A DNA stretch of 64,000 nt from Ahrensia kielensis DSM 5890 (GCF_000374465.1 NZ_KB894529.1:558001-622000); one strand, 5' to 3'. Positions 1 to 9,903 are shown, counted from the first letter of the stretch. Made by a program: numbers and translations. Notes: generated by a model not told the origin, from the letters alone.

Positions 1-257
1 CGCTTTGGACAAAGTTCACCGGCGCCCAAGAAGTCCGCGTGATGTTCTCTGAAGAGCGAGACGAAGGCGCCCCGGAATTTCCATTAATTCTGGCGATCAG
101 CTATCCGAACCGTGACGCTATGGCACAAGCCATGGAAAGCCCCGCGCGATATGCCTCTAAGGAAGAAACTGGAAAAATGGTTGAAAAATTCTTCGACGGC
201 GTAATCCATCATCATGTGACGTTAGCAAACCATTTCAATGTTTCAGCAACGCAATAG
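1..257 (+). CDS. C-terminal part of a small EthD-like (dimeric alpha/beta barrel) protein, 5' end outside the window
   Basis: An open frame runs from base 3 with no start codon needed and stops at TAA 255-257, so this is the tail (about 84 residues) of a gene beginning before the window. The segment FPLILAISYPNRDAMAQAM followed by ESPAR is the kind of strand-helix pattern seen in EthD-type ferredoxin-like barrels, and the last 25 residues are rich in histidine and aromatics. EthD-like proteins often sit beside catabolic oxidoreductases, but no partner can be seen here. A GTG at 39 and an ATG at 42 lie inside the frame and are probably internal. The family is a tentative reading of a short fragment. 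Confidence 0.5.
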   Translation, partial: LWTKFTGAQEVRVMFSEERDEGAPEFPLILAISYPNRDAMAQAMESPARYASKEETGKMVEKFFDGVIHHHVTLANHFNVSATQ

Positions 258-372
258 AATAACGCTGTGGGTTGTGCTTATGATTTGTAGTTCACAAAAT
301 CACAATTGCGCAATCCACAATGCAAGCGTTTCACTGCTTGATAATAGTTGAAGGTACCATTTATATAAAATC

Positions 373-1392
373 ATGGCTACAAAACCCAAACTGCCCACCA
401 TGTTGGATGTTGCGAAACTGGCAGGTGTATCACCTATGACAGTTTCGCGTGCGCTCAGGCCAGACACTTCTGTCGGCAAGAAAACGCGCGAAAACATACA
501 AAATGCAGCCGAAGAATTGGGTTATGTTCTGAACACCAACGCTGCCAACTTTGCGTCACACAAAACTGGGTTTGTCGCGGTAACAATCCCTTCAATAAAC
601 AATGCAAATTTTGCAGAGACACTCACAGGCCTGAGTGAAGGCTTGCGCAATAGCGGCTTGCAAATCCTGCTCGGATACACCGATTACTCCAAAGACGAGG
701 AAGAGCGCCTCGTCGAACAGTTTCTGCAACGCCGCCCTGAAGCCGTTGTCGTAACGGGCGGTTCTCATACAGAACGCTGCAGGCGGTTATTGAAACAAGC
801 TGGCGTGCCCGTAATTGAAATGTGGGACGAACCTGAAGATCCCATTGATGAGCATATTGGATTTTCAAATGCGGCAGCAGCTTCGCTTATGGTTGATCAT
901 TTTGTTAGCCTTGGGCGTACAAAAATTGGTTTTATCGGCGGCGATGAAATGCGTGATACACGCGGCCTAGATCGCAGGCGCGGATTCGTAAGAAGGCTAG
1001 ATGAATTAGATATCGACAGCCAACGGATTGTTTCTGAAGGCCCTCCGCCCGTTACAATGCGCGAAGGCGTGACTTCACTTACTAAACTTTTGGAAAAATG
1101 GCCTGATACAGATGCAGTTATGTGTGTTTCAGATCTCTCAGCGTTCGGCGCGATCAGCCATTGTATTCGAAACAATATACAAGTGCCTGAGCAGATTGCC
1201 ATAGCTGGGTTTGGCGCATACGATATTTCAGAAGTCTCAAACCCGACCATAACCACGATTGACGTAGATGCAAAAAACATTGGCAAATATACAGCAGCCT
1301 TGGTTGCCAATCGACTAGGGTACTCTGAACCATCGGATTTGATACTGGGCAAACCGAAGCTGTTGGTACGCGAAAGCACAACCCCCATTTAA
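373..1392 (+). CDS. LacI-family transcriptional regulator
   Basis: This 339-residue protein has the standard LacI length. The N-terminal helix-turn-helix is clear (residues 10-30, LDVAKLAGVSPMTVSRAL), followed by the hinge (about 50-60) and a periplasmic-binding-protein-like sensor domain to the end (for example FIGGDEMRDTRG and IAGFGAYDISEVSNPTITTI). The hinge has phenylalanine (ANFAS) where LacI usually has the minor-groove leucine. The gene lies 252 bases upstream of a codirectional ABC importer operon and is probably its local regulator. I could not identify a convincing palindromic operator in the gap. The ligand is unknown. Family assignment is secure; the link to the ABC operon is inference from position. 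Confidence 0.9.
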   Translation: MATKPKLPTMLDVAKLAGVSPMTVSRALRPDTSVGKKTRENIQNAAEELGYVLNTNAANFASHKTGFVAVTIPSINNANFAETLTGLSEGLRNSGLQILLGYTDYSKDEEERLVEQFLQRRPEAVVVTGGSHTERCRRLLKQAGVPVIEMWDEPEDPIDEHIGFSNAAAASLMVDHFVSLGRTKIGFIGGDEMRDTRGLDRRRGFVRRLDELDIDSQRIVSEGPPPVTMREGVTSLTKLLEKWPDTDAVMCVSDLSAFGAISHCIRNNIQVPEQIAIAGFGAYDISEVSNPTITTIDVDAKNIGKYTAALVANRLGYSEPSDLILGKPKLLVRESTTPI

Positions 1393-1431
1393 GCTTTTTG
1401 TCTCGCCCAAATGGCATCCTAACGCGCTGTG

Positions 1432-1587
1432 TTACTTTTCAAACCATTTGATGAGATGGATTGCTTTATACAGACGGCCATCGGCCTGCGTTAATTGAAA
1501 GCCGTCGCTTTTTATAACACCTCCCGCACCTCTAAGAATAAACGGTCCCTTTGCAAAGCCGTGTGAATCCTCGCGTTCATATAGATG
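1432..1587 (-). pseudogene. possible decayed 3' end of an unidentified protein gene
   Basis: The gap between the LacI gene and the ABC operon holds, on the minus strand, an open 51-codon stretch ending at TAA 1434-1432 that reads like real protein (segments GFAKGPFILRGAGGVI and DGRLYKAIHLIKWFE). It has no start codon. It is closed upstream by an in-frame TGA (1590-1588), beyond which the same frame again reads protein-like (LIVTGIPAA). This looks like a C-terminal remnant left after deletion of the rest of a gene. I cannot name the family. It could also be chance, because 51 codons is short. Confidence 0.35.
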
Positions 1588-1644
1588 TCATGCAGCAGGA
1601 ATACCTGTGACTATTAACATCGCTGACATCCATTGGAGCAGAAA

Positions 1645-2742
1645 ATGGTTCTTAAGTTTTCAAAATTTTTATCTCTAACTACCTCGCTGGCAATCTTAGC
1701 ATCAGGTGTTGCACATGCTGACAATATGGAAGATCTTATTGCTGCAGCAAAGGCTGAGGGCACGTTAACAACAATCGCACTACCGCACTCTTGGTGTAAC
1801 TATGGCGGCGTTATCGCTGCATTCAAAGCCAAATACGGTTTAGAAGTAAACGAGCTTAACCCCAATGCAAGTTCGGGCGACGAAATCGAAGCAATCAAAG
1901 CAAATAAAGACAATACTGGGCCTCAGGCTCCAGATGTTATCGATGTTGGTCTATCATTTGGCCCTGCTGCGAAAAAAGACGGCTTGATCCAAGCTTACAA
2001 AGTCTCAACTTGGGACTCTATTCCAGATTCAGCCAAAGATGCTGATGGTTTTTGGTATGGTGATTACTACGGCGTTCTTGCGCTTGGTTCAAACAAAGAC
2101 TTCGTGCCTGAAGCCCCAACAAGCTTTGCAGACTTGAAAAACCCTAAGTTCAAAAACTCTATATCTCTTCAGGGTGATCCACGTACTGGCAATAGTACAA
2201 TGATGACTGTTTATGCCGCTGGCATATCAACAGGTGCAGCTGCTGGCGGCGACGCAGCTACTGCTGGCATCGCTTACTATAAAGATCTAAAAGCAAGCGG
2301 CAATCTTGTTGCAGCAAACGGGAACGCGCAAAACTTAACACAAGGCGCAACCCCCGTCATTGCAGACTGGGATTACAACATTCTTGCAATGCGTGACAAA
2401 TTAGCTGGCAACCCACCCGTTGAAGTAACGATCCCGACTGACGCTGTCATTGCAGGTGTTTATGTTCAGGCGATTTCAGCCTATGCACCACACCCAAATG
2501 CAGCCAAACTTTGGATGGAGTTCCTTTACTCTGACGAAGGTCAGATTGAATATCTAAAAGGTTACTGTCACCCAATCCGTTTCAACGATATGAATGCTCG
2601 CAACGTTATTCCAGCTGACATCATGGAAAAACTCCCCGACGCTGCATCTTATGCAAACGCGATTTTCCCAAGCCTCGAAGAGCAATCTGCGGCTAAAGCG
2701 GTTGTTGCTGACACTTGGGCAACGGAAATGGGCGCTCAATAA
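1645..2742 (+). CDS. ABC transporter periplasmic substrate-binding protein (PotD/iron family type)
   Basis: This is the solute-binding protein of an importer with the three following genes. The start was set at ATG 1645, six bases after a GGAG, rather than at an upstream TTG (1633). The product then has a clean Sec signal peptide (residues 1-25, cleavage after AHA). The mature part begins with [12 protein letters not shown] and has the two-lobed family 1/8 layout, with conserved WYGDYYGVLALGSNKD and HPNAAKLWMEFLYSDEGQ segments. Length (365 residues) is normal. Relatives bind polyamines, Fe(III), 2-aminoethylphosphonate or other small ions. The substrate cannot be told from sequence alone. The convergent PHP phosphoesterase makes a phosphorus-containing ligand one option. 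Confidence 0.88.
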   Translation: MVLKFSKFLSLTTSLAILASGVAHADNMEDLIAAAKAEGTLTTIALPHSWCNYGGVIAAFKAKYGLEVNELNPNASSGDEIEAIKANKDNTGPQAPDVIDVGLSFGPAAKKDGLIQAYKVSTWDSIPDSAKDADGFWYGDYYGVLALGSNKDFVPEAPTSFADLKNPKFKNSISLQGDPRTGNSTMMTVYAAGISTGAAAGGDAATAGIAYYKDLKASGNLVAANGNAQNLTQGATPVIADWDYNILAMRDKLAGNPPVEVTIPTDAVIAGVYVQAISAYAPHPNAAKLWMEFLYSDEGQIEYLKGYCHPIRFNDMNARNVIPADIMEKLPDAASYANAIFPSLEEQSAAKAVVADTWATEMGAQ

Positions 2743-2758
2743 TCGTCCTTGTTAATCT

Positions 2759-2785
2759 TGGATGCCGACTTCTGCTCGGCGTCCA
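2759..2785 (+). terminator. intercistronic hairpin after the binding-protein gene
   Basis: GGATGCCGA (2760-2768) pairs with TCGGCGTCC (2776-2784) with one G-U pair, and T2759-A2785 adds a further pair. The loop has 7 bases and no T-run follows. Placed between the binding-protein and permease genes, it probably stabilises or attenuates the message so that more binding protein than permease is made. It also covers an apparent ATG at 2762, supporting a later start for the permease. Confidence 0.55.
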
Positions 2786-2818
2786 TTTACACGACTGCAT
2801 TACGCAAGCGAGTTCAAA

Positions 2819-3739
2819 ATGTCATTTAACGCCACAATGCCCTATGAGGCCGTGCAAACTGGCCATACAACCCCCCCGAAAAAGAACCTTGTCAAACTGG
2901 ACTTGAAATGGCTTGGCGTTGTGCCATTTTTTCTCTTTGCTGCGATGTTTCTTATCGGCCCTGTGCTTTATTTGATAACTGGCGCTTTTCAAAATACCGA
3001 CGGCGACTTTACATTCGCAAATATCGCCGCTTTGGGCAGCGACAATATTGTTGCCAGCTTCTTGCTCTCAATAAAACTTAGCTTTGTGTCAGCCTTTATT
3101 GGTGCTCTTTCCGGCCTTTTATTAGGCTGCGCTGTTATCTTAGGCGGGTTACCAAAATGGGTGCGCCATGCCTTTATGACTTTTTCCGGCGTTGCATCAA
3201 ACTTTGCTGGCGTTCCGCTTGCTTTTGCTTTCATTGCAACTTTGGGCCGTTTAGGTTTGGTCACAATCCTGATGCGTGATTTATTTGGCATCAATATTTA
3301 TAATGATCTTGGCTTTACACTTTTTTCTTTCTTTGGGCTTGCTCTCGCCTATCTGTATTTTCAACTGCCTTTGATGTTTCTCATGATCACACCTGCGCTT
3401 GATGGTCTAAAGGCAGAATGGAGAGAGGCGGCAGAAACTCTTGGCGCAACGCGCCGACAATATTGGCAATTGGTGGCACTTCCGGTGTTAATGCCTTCTA
3501 TTCTTGGCTGCTTTTTATTACTTTTCGCCAACGCCTTTGGAACCTTGGCCACGATTTACGCTTTGACCGGCTCCAGCTTTGATGTGGTTCCGATTGTTCT
3601 GTTCCAGCAAATTCGCGGGAATGTGCTTTATAATCCAAATCTTGGCTATGCTGTTGCGCTCGGTATGGTGATCATCATGGGTATTTCAAATACGCTTTAT
3701 TTGACCTTGCGGGCACGCGCGGAAAGATGGCAAAAATGA
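2819..3739 (+). CDS. ABC transporter permease, first subunit
   Basis: This is an integral membrane subunit of the importer. The start was chosen at ATG 2819 because the in-frame ATG at 2762 lies inside the hairpin. The resulting 306-residue protein begins with a short polar cytoplasmic tail and then the first membrane helix (WLGVVPFFLFAAMFLIG). About six hydrophobic segments follow. The EAA loop that contacts the ATPase is visible near residues 200-220 (WREAAETLGATRRQYW). The PotB-like fold matches the binding protein upstream. The gene overlaps the second permease by 13 bases, so the two are almost surely cotranslated. Substrate is not assignable. Confidence 0.85.
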   Translation: MSFNATMPYEAVQTGHTTPPKKNLVKLDLKWLGVVPFFLFAAMFLIGPVLYLITGAFQNTDGDFTFANIAALGSDNIVASFLLSIKLSFVSAFIGALSGLLLGCAVILGGLPKWVRHAFMTFSGVASNFAGVPLAFAFIATLGRLGLVTILMRDLFGINIYNDLGFTLFSFFGLALAYLYFQLPLMFLMITPALDGLKAEWREAAETLGATRRQYWQLVALPVLMPSILGCFLLLFANAFGTLATIYALTGSSFDVVPIVLFQQIRGNVLYNPNLGYAVALGMVIIMGISNTLYLTLRARAERWQK

Positions 3740-4563
3740 AAAAACCTTTTCCAATTATGCCAACATTAATTGCGCTTATGTCAGCGCTATATTTTCTCGT
3801 GCCGCTGTATGCCACGTTCTTGTTTTCATTGAAGATGACACGCGGCGAATATAGTTTTGCCTCTTATCGCTCAGTGCTCAACAGTTCGATATTTATAGAC
3901 ACAATTACATTTTCAACCATTGCATCGCTTTGCGCAATTGTTATTGGCACTGTTATCATCGTGCCAACGGCCTATTGGGTTAGATTGAAACTCCCCCACA
4001 TTAGACCGGTCATCGAGTTCATCAGCCTGCTGCCGCTTGTCGTGCCACCTGTAGTTTTGGTTTTCGGATATATTCGTGTTTTTGGCTCTAACTCTTGGTT
4101 GCCATTAGCAGGCAGCGACCAGGGCACCAACTTATTGTTAGTCTTTGGCTATGTGGTTATGTCGATGCCCTATATGTTTAGAGCTGTAGACAATGGCATG
4201 TCCGTCATTGACATTAAAACGCTCACCGAAGCTGCAGAAAGCCTTGGCGCTTCTCGCATTCGCACTATTGCTTTTGTTATCTTTCCAAATGTACGCGGCG
4301 CAATCATGTCGGGCGCATTTTTAACCTTCTCAATCTCACTGGGCGAGTTCGTCCTTGCAAGCCTGCTCAACCGCCCCGCCTTTGGCCCTTACCTTGTTCA
4401 GCTTGGTCAAGACCGTGCCTACGAACCCGCCGCCCTTGCAATTATGGCCTTTGCCTTCACATGGGCCTGTATGGCGCTCATGCAACTATTTGCGGTCAAA
4501 AAACCAGGTTCGCGTTGGTTTCCAAGGCTAAGCATTAAATTATATAAGAAAGTTGAAGCATGA
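3727..4563 (+). CDS. ABC transporter permease, second subunit
   Basis: This 278-residue PotC-like inner-membrane subunit pairs with the preceding permease. It has six predicted membrane segments, starting with PTLIALMSALYFLVPLYATF. The EAA loop lies near residues 166-190 (LTEAAESLGASRIRTIAF). It starts at ATG 3727 inside the end of the previous gene and its stop overlaps the ATPase start as ATGA (4560-4563), a tightly coupled arrangement. The segment SISLGEFVLASLL is typical of type I permeases for polyamines, iron or phosphonates. Confidence 0.87.
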   Translation: MAKMKKPFPIMPTLIALMSALYFLVPLYATFLFSLKMTRGEYSFASYRSVLNSSIFIDTITFSTIASLCAIVIGTVIIVPTAYWVRLKLPHIRPVIEFISLLPLVVPPVVLVFGYIRVFGSNSWLPLAGSDQGTNLLLVFGYVVMSMPYMFRAVDNGMSVIDIKTLTEAAESLGASRIRTIAFVIFPNVRGAIMSGAFLTFSISLGEFVLASLLNRPAFGPYLVQLGQDRAYEPAALAIMAFAFTWACMALMQLFAVKKPGSRWFPRLSIKLYKKVEA

Positions 4564-5621
4564 GCTTTGTCAATATTTCCAATGTCGTCAAAAGCTTTGG
4601 CACCAACACTGTTGTTAAAGGCTTTGATCTGGCTGTTGAAAAGGGTGAATTTGTTTCTTTTCTTGGGCCATCAGGCTGTGGGAAAACGACTGTTCTGCGC
4701 ATGATCGTTGGGTTTGAAACGCCTTCAAGCGGCAGCATCACAATCGGCGGCAAAGATGTAACAAACGTTGCCCCCAATAAGCGCAATATTGGCATGGTCT
4801 TTCAAGCTTATGCGCTGTTTCCAAATATGAGTGTTTTCGACAATATTGCCTTTGGCCTAAAAATCTCAGGCATGACAAAACAGGCTGTTTCAGCGCGTGT
4901 TGAAGAGATGCTCAAGCTTATTGGCCTTACCCATCTGGCTAACCGCTTCCCCTATGAAATGTCTGGCGGCCAGCAGCAACGTGTCGCTCTCGCACGCGCT
5001 TTAGCGCCTAAGCCGGATGTACTTTTACTTGATGAACCGCTTTCTGCATTGGACGCAAAAATTCGTGTTTCACTGCGTGAAGAAATTCGAGACATTCAAA
5101 AAAAGCTTGGCATCACAACAGTCTTTGTAACCCATGACCAAGAAGAAGCATTGACGATTTCTGACCGTATCGTGGTTATGAATGGGGGGCGCGCTGACCA
5201 AATTGGCACTCCCAATCAAATCTATAATAAGCCCGCGACACGTTTTGTCGCTGGCTTTGTCGGCACTCTCAATATCATTGATGCGAAAGTTCACAATCGA
5301 GATGACGGCACCGTCCTAATCGGCAGCAAAAAAATACAGCTGAACGATCCTATCGAGCATGTTAAACCAGACGGCATGGTTTCTTTAGCACTGCGCCCTG
5401 AAGCCTTTTCAATCGTCCCTGATGCTGCAAAGGATGTATCTCTCGATGGTACAGTGACCAGCATAAATTTTCTTGGCTCGGTCATCCGTGCCGTAATGGA
5501 CGTTGAAGGGCGTGAAATATCATTTGATATGTTCAACAATCCAAGCCTGATGCTGCCAGATGTTGGTGACAAAACATCCGTTTATTTCGCCAGCTCAGAT
5601 ATTCTCGCGCTACCAGCTTAA
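4560..5621 (+). CDS. ABC transporter ATP-binding protein (PotA/FbpC type)
   Basis: This ATPase energises the importer encoded by the three preceding genes. Walker A is GPSGCGKTT (36-44), the Q-loop follows at MVFQAYALFPNM, the signature is SGGQQQR (135-141), Walker B is LLLDEP (155-160), and the switch histidine is in FVTHDQEEALT. Residues from about 235 to 353 form a TOBE-type regulatory domain (ALRPEAFSI). The length of 353 residues is normal for the PotA/FbpC/PhnT class. The start overlaps the upstream stop by four bases. This is the last gene of the operon; a hairpin follows at 5656. Confidence 0.93.
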   Translation: MSFVNISNVVKSFGTNTVVKGFDLAVEKGEFVSFLGPSGCGKTTVLRMIVGFETPSSGSITIGGKDVTNVAPNKRNIGMVFQAYALFPNMSVFDNIAFGLKISGMTKQAVSARVEEMLKLIGLTHLANRFPYEMSGGQQQRVALARALAPKPDVLLLDEPLSALDAKIRVSLREEIRDIQKKLGITTVFVTHDQEEALTISDRIVVMNGGRADQIGTPNQIYNKPATRFVAGFVGTLNIIDAKVHNRDDGTVLIGSKKIQLNDPIEHVKPDGMVSLALRPEAFSIVPDAAKDVSLDGTVTSINFLGSVIRAVMDVEGREISFDMFNNPSLMLPDVGDKTSVYFASSDILALPA

Positions 5622-5655
5622 ACTGGACACGATCATTTGCGATTGTTGATGTTAA

Positions 5656-5686
5656 TTGCCCGTGTTCCATCTCAGAAAACGGGCAA
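5656..5686. terminator. hairpin between convergent genes, possible bidirectional terminator
   Basis: TTGCCCGT (5656-5663) is perfectly complementary to ACGGGCAA (5679-5686) across a 15-base loop. It lies between the ABC ATPase gene and the convergent PHP-domain gene, the expected place for a shared terminator. There is no long T-run on either side, so termination may be weak or factor-dependent. Confidence 0.5.
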
Positions 5687-5703
5687 CCTTCATCCACGTT
5701 CGT

Positions 5704-6648
5704 TTATTTGAATTCGTCACACCATATCGGATTACTCCAAGCTTTCTTGCCTGCCGCATCCATAATAGTAACGCGAATCCAAGGTGAAGCGTCAAAGCGT
5801 CCAAGGCCGATCTGACCTTTTGTCATTGAATGGCCGTGCTTTGCAACGGCAGCAGATCCTTGACCTTGGATGATAATGGCTGAAACTGAAGAGCACTCAA
5901 CGTGAAGTTGACGATCCTTGATTTCAATATGATGTAGATTTGGACCCTGAGTTGAATAGTAGTTGCCATTTTTTAATGCGGCTAAAAGTTGCTCAGGTTC
6001 ATTCTTCTCAGCTTTGACCATGACCCATCCGCCAAAATGATCAGGCTCGTAGAAATGCGCATCATCTGTCGCGCATAAATTCAACTGCTTGCCTTCGCTA
6101 AGAAGCAGATCCAGCGTGTGGAAACCATCTGGACGGTCACATCCCATCGCGCAGCCATGATTGTATACTTCAACAGCATGAGCAGCGTCTATCGAACGCG
6201 CATCATCCATCGTCAGACCAGACCATTGTGGATGAGCAATAGCAACATAGGCACCAGCATCGCGCGCGCGCTGTGCAATTTCTGGGCCTGTTTCCTGTCC
6301 GTCCACAGGACTAAAGGCTGGAGAATTAGGCGCGGCGAAATCAGAAGGAAGACCCACGGCAAGTATATGCCACAACTCGCCATTCTTCATCGCGCCAGAG
6401 TGCAGTTCCGCGCCCAAAATGGTGGTGAAGCCATCGCCTCTAAATGCAGCTGTGTCCGTAATTGGATAGTTATAAAGGCCTATAAAATGATCCGTTAAGG
6501 CAAGAAAATCATAGCCCTCGGCTTGATACCGGCGGCAAACTTCCTCCGGCGCCAATACACCATCTGAATTTGTCGAATGTGTATGTAAATTGCCCCGCCA
6601 AAATTGGCCGCTCGCTGTGAATGCGCTGGGTATCATTTTCGTCTCCAT
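5704..6648 (-). CDS. PHP-domain metal-dependent phosphoesterase
   Basis: This 314-residue protein belongs to the PHP superfamily, whose members use a cluster of two or three metals to hydrolyse phosphoesters. The four metal-binding motifs are in order: HTH at residues 22-24 (GNLHTHSTNSDG), TDH at 52-54, the AHPQW motif in the middle and CATDDAHF later. No signal peptide is seen, so it should act in the cytoplasm. It converges on the ABC importer, and such pairing may mean it splits a phosphorylated ligand taken up by that system. That link is inference. Related trpH/YciV proteins act on nucleotides, so a nucleotide phosphatase is an alternative. Confidence 0.82.
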   Translation of the reverse strand: METKMIPSAFTASGQFWRGNLHTHSTNSDGVLAPEEVCRRYQAEGYDFLALTDHFIGLYNYPITDTAAFRGDGFTTILGAELHSGAMKNGELWHILAVGLPSDFAAPNSPAFSPVDGQETGPEIAQRARDAGAYVAIAHPQWSGLTMDDARSIDAAHAVEVYNHGCAMGCDRPDGFHTLDLLLSEGKQLNLCATDDAHFYEPDHFGGWVMVKAEKNEPEQLLAALKNGNYYSTQGPNLHHIEIKDRQLHVECSSVSAIIIQGQGSAAVAKHGHSMTKGQIGLGRFDASPWIRVTIMDAAGKKAWSNPIWCDEFK

Positions 6649-6709
6649 CGTTTAACTCCCCTCTTTTGTTCTCTAATTGTAATACGCATATGACAGTCGG
6701 TTGATTGCT

Positions 6710-6745
6710 CGAACAAGCAAGTTCGCGAACGAGAACACAAGTTCG
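6710..6745. promoter_or_regulatory. alternating CGAAC/GTTCG inverted-repeat element upstream of the PHP gene
   Basis: Four five-base half-sites alternate in orientation: CGAAC (6710-6714), GTTCG (6721-6725), CGAAC (6726-6730) and GTTCG (6741-6745). The middle pair forms the perfect palindrome GTTCGCGAAC. An overlapping inverted pair TTGCT/AGCAA flanks the first half-site. It lies about 60-100 bases upstream of the PHP gene start (minus strand) and looks like a multi-site operator. The protein that binds is unknown. Confidence 0.35.
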
Positions 6746-6858
6746 GCGCTACGTTGTAGGGTAAGTTGCTCGGTTGCAAACTTTTGAAGATAGCCGGAAT
6801 GTAGAAGAATAAAAATCTATATGAATCAGCAGCTTAAAGTTGCGACATGATAGAAAAT

Positions 6859-6934
<76 letters not shown>

Positions 6935-6938
6935 AAAG

Positions 6939-6957
6939 CGCAATAAATCTTATTGCG
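6939..6957 (-). other. perfect short hairpin abutting the tRNA-Ala 5' end
   Basis: CGCAATAA (6939-6946) and TTATTGCG (6950-6957) are perfect complements around a three-base loop, five bases ahead of the mature tRNA 5' end. In the precursor transcript this would form a leader hairpin next to the RNase P cleavage site. A weaker inverted pair, GTTTGC/GCAAAC, lies just outside it at about 6959-7000. Confidence 0.5.
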
Positions 6958-7016
6958 GGTTTGCCTGATCTTGGGATTTAAAAAAGATAATCAAGCAAAC
7001 AAATTCTGGAATTTCC

Positions 7017-7041
7017 GATACCGCCCAATGCGGGCGATATC
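7017..7041 (-). terminator. GC-rich hairpin downstream of the FYDLN-acid protein gene
   Basis: GATACCGCCC (7017-7026) pairs over ten bases with GGGCGATATC (7032-7041), with one G-U pair and a five-base loop. It starts 30 bases past the stop of the minus-strand gene at 7071, where a transcription end is expected. No T-run follows, so it may be a Rho-assisted terminator or a 3'-end stabiliser. Confidence 0.45.
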
Positions 7042-7070
7042 AAGTGTTTATCGAAATAATGTTTCAATAA

Positions 7071-7520
7071 TTAGCTGTCGTCGTCGTCGTCGCCAGAAAC
7101 ATTTACAATGCCGGTAACGTCATCGTCGTCATCGTCGTCATCAGCCGCGAGGAATGTGTCGTCGTCATCATCGTCATCGATGTCAACGTCTTCAATGTCG
7201 TCGTCGGTGTTATCACCGAGATCAGGCATGTTCTTTGCGTCGTCTGCCCCTGTCTCGTCTTCATCGGCATCTTCCAATGAAACGACATCAGCGCCTTCCA
7301 ACTCTAGATCATCCTCGTCCTCGTCTTCAACAGATGCAGGTTGAACGGCCTTAATTGGCGGCGCAGGTTTTGCGCGGCTTGGGCCTGTCGGCAAGTCGAA
7401 GAATGACAACGGGTAAGATTTACCTGTGTAAGGTGAAACTACCGGATCTTTGTTGAGATCATAAAATTTCTTATCCGTTTCAGGACAAGTACGTTTTGTT
7501 CCAAGTTCAGCTTTAGCCAA
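7071..7520 (-). CDS. FYDLN-acid domain protein (TIGR02300 family)
   Basis: This 149-residue protein of unknown function is typical of alphaproteobacteria. The conserved head is residues 1-40, with FYDLN at 19-23 and the segment DPVVSPYTGKSYPLSFF. From about residue 60 the chain becomes almost pure aspartate and glutamate, ending in long aspartate runs, so the tail is probably disordered and strongly negative. The start is TTG 7520, seven bases after a GAGG; there is no ATG in the conserved head. The neighbourhood (tRNA-Ala on one side, aroA on the other) is a common one for this family. The role is not known. Confidence 0.88.
   Translation of the reverse strand: MAKAELGTKRTCPETDKKFYDLNKDPVVSPYTGKSYPLSFFDLPTGPSRAKPAPPIKAVQPASVEDEDEDDLELEGADVVSLEDADEDETGADDAKNMPDLGDNTDDDIEDVDIDDDDDDDTFLAADDDDDDDDVTGIVNVSGDDDDDS
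7075..7195. repeat. low-complexity CGT/CAT trinucleotide tract
   Basis: Runs of imperfect GTC/GTCAT trinucleotides fill this segment and encode the aspartate-rich tail of the FYDLN-acid protein on the opposite strand. The tract is interrupted by unique sequence near 7098-7120 and 7141-7156. Such tracts can change length by slippage in steps of three without breaking the frame. Confidence 0.75.
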
Positions 7521-9140
<1,620 letters not shown>

Positions 9141-9141
<1 letters not shown>

Positions 9142-9776
9142 TGCGACTAGTAATTGCTATAGACGGGCCAGCCGCATCGGGCAAAGGCACTTTATCGCAA
9201 AAGATCGCAGCTCATTACGGCCTTAAGCATCTTGATACCGGCCTTTCTTATCGCGCGGTTGCCAAAGCACTTTTAGATAAAGGGCTGACGCTTGACGATG
9301 AAGACATTGCCGCACAAACGGCCAAAGCCGTTGATCTGGGCGCGATGAAGCGTGAAGAGCTGGCCGTTCACGCAATTGGAGAAGCTGCATCAAAGATAGC
9401 GGTTATGCCGCGTGTGCGCCAAGCACTGGTAGAAAAGCAGCGCGAATTTGCCAGCTTGGCTGGTGGTGCGGTGCTGGACGGGCGTGATATTGGCACCGTT
9501 GTATGCCCTGACGCACCCGTGAAGCTTTATGTTTCTGCCTCACCAGAAGTACGTGCAAAACGCCGCTTTCATGAAATATTAGCGCGCGGAAATGAGGCCG
9601 ATGAAGCCCAGATATTGGCCGATATAAAAGTCCGTGATGAACGCGATATGGGGCGTTCCGACAGCCCATTAAAACCAGCGAAAGACGCGCACTTGCTCGA
9701 TACGTCAAAAATGACTATAGAGGCGGCGTTTGAAGCTGCCAAAAACATCATAGATGTTGTAGCTATCAAAAATTGA
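9141..9776 (+). CDS. cmk: (d)CMP kinase
   Basis: This kinase phosphorylates CMP and dCMP to the diphosphates with ATP. The 211-residue product starts directly with the P-loop region ([14 protein letters not shown], residues 6-19). The conserved [12 protein letters not shown] segment follows, [13 protein letters not shown] sits in the centre, and the LID-like region [15 protein letters not shown] lies near the C-terminus. It shares a TAATG junction with aroA and lies 127 bases upstream of rpsA, the usual arrangement. That gap holds a weak GGCCC/GGGCC hairpin (9807-9826) in the probable rpsA leader. Confidence 0.96.
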
Positions 9777-9903
9777 CGACCTTCAAACCGCAATTCTGCG
9801 TCGGAAGGCCCCAAATATGATGGGCCGGATTGTTGTTTGGAGCATTTGAAACACTAACCCCGACGCCTGTGCCCGCATATAATGCCGGTACTTTGGAGCC
9901 TAA

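Noticed and set aside
897-1388. 163-codon minus-strand frame within the LacI gene
   Set aside because: Antisense to a secure LacI-family gene with a clear helix-turn-helix.
7075-7195. Short repeats resembling a CRISPR array
   Set aside because: Repeat units are three bases with no spacers and no cas genes nearby; it is a coding low-complexity tract.
7108-7354. Serine-rich and arginine/histidine-rich open frames opposite the FYDLN-acid gene
   Set aside because: They are antisense readings of the trinucleotide tract encoding the aspartate tail; composition is an artefact of the repeat.
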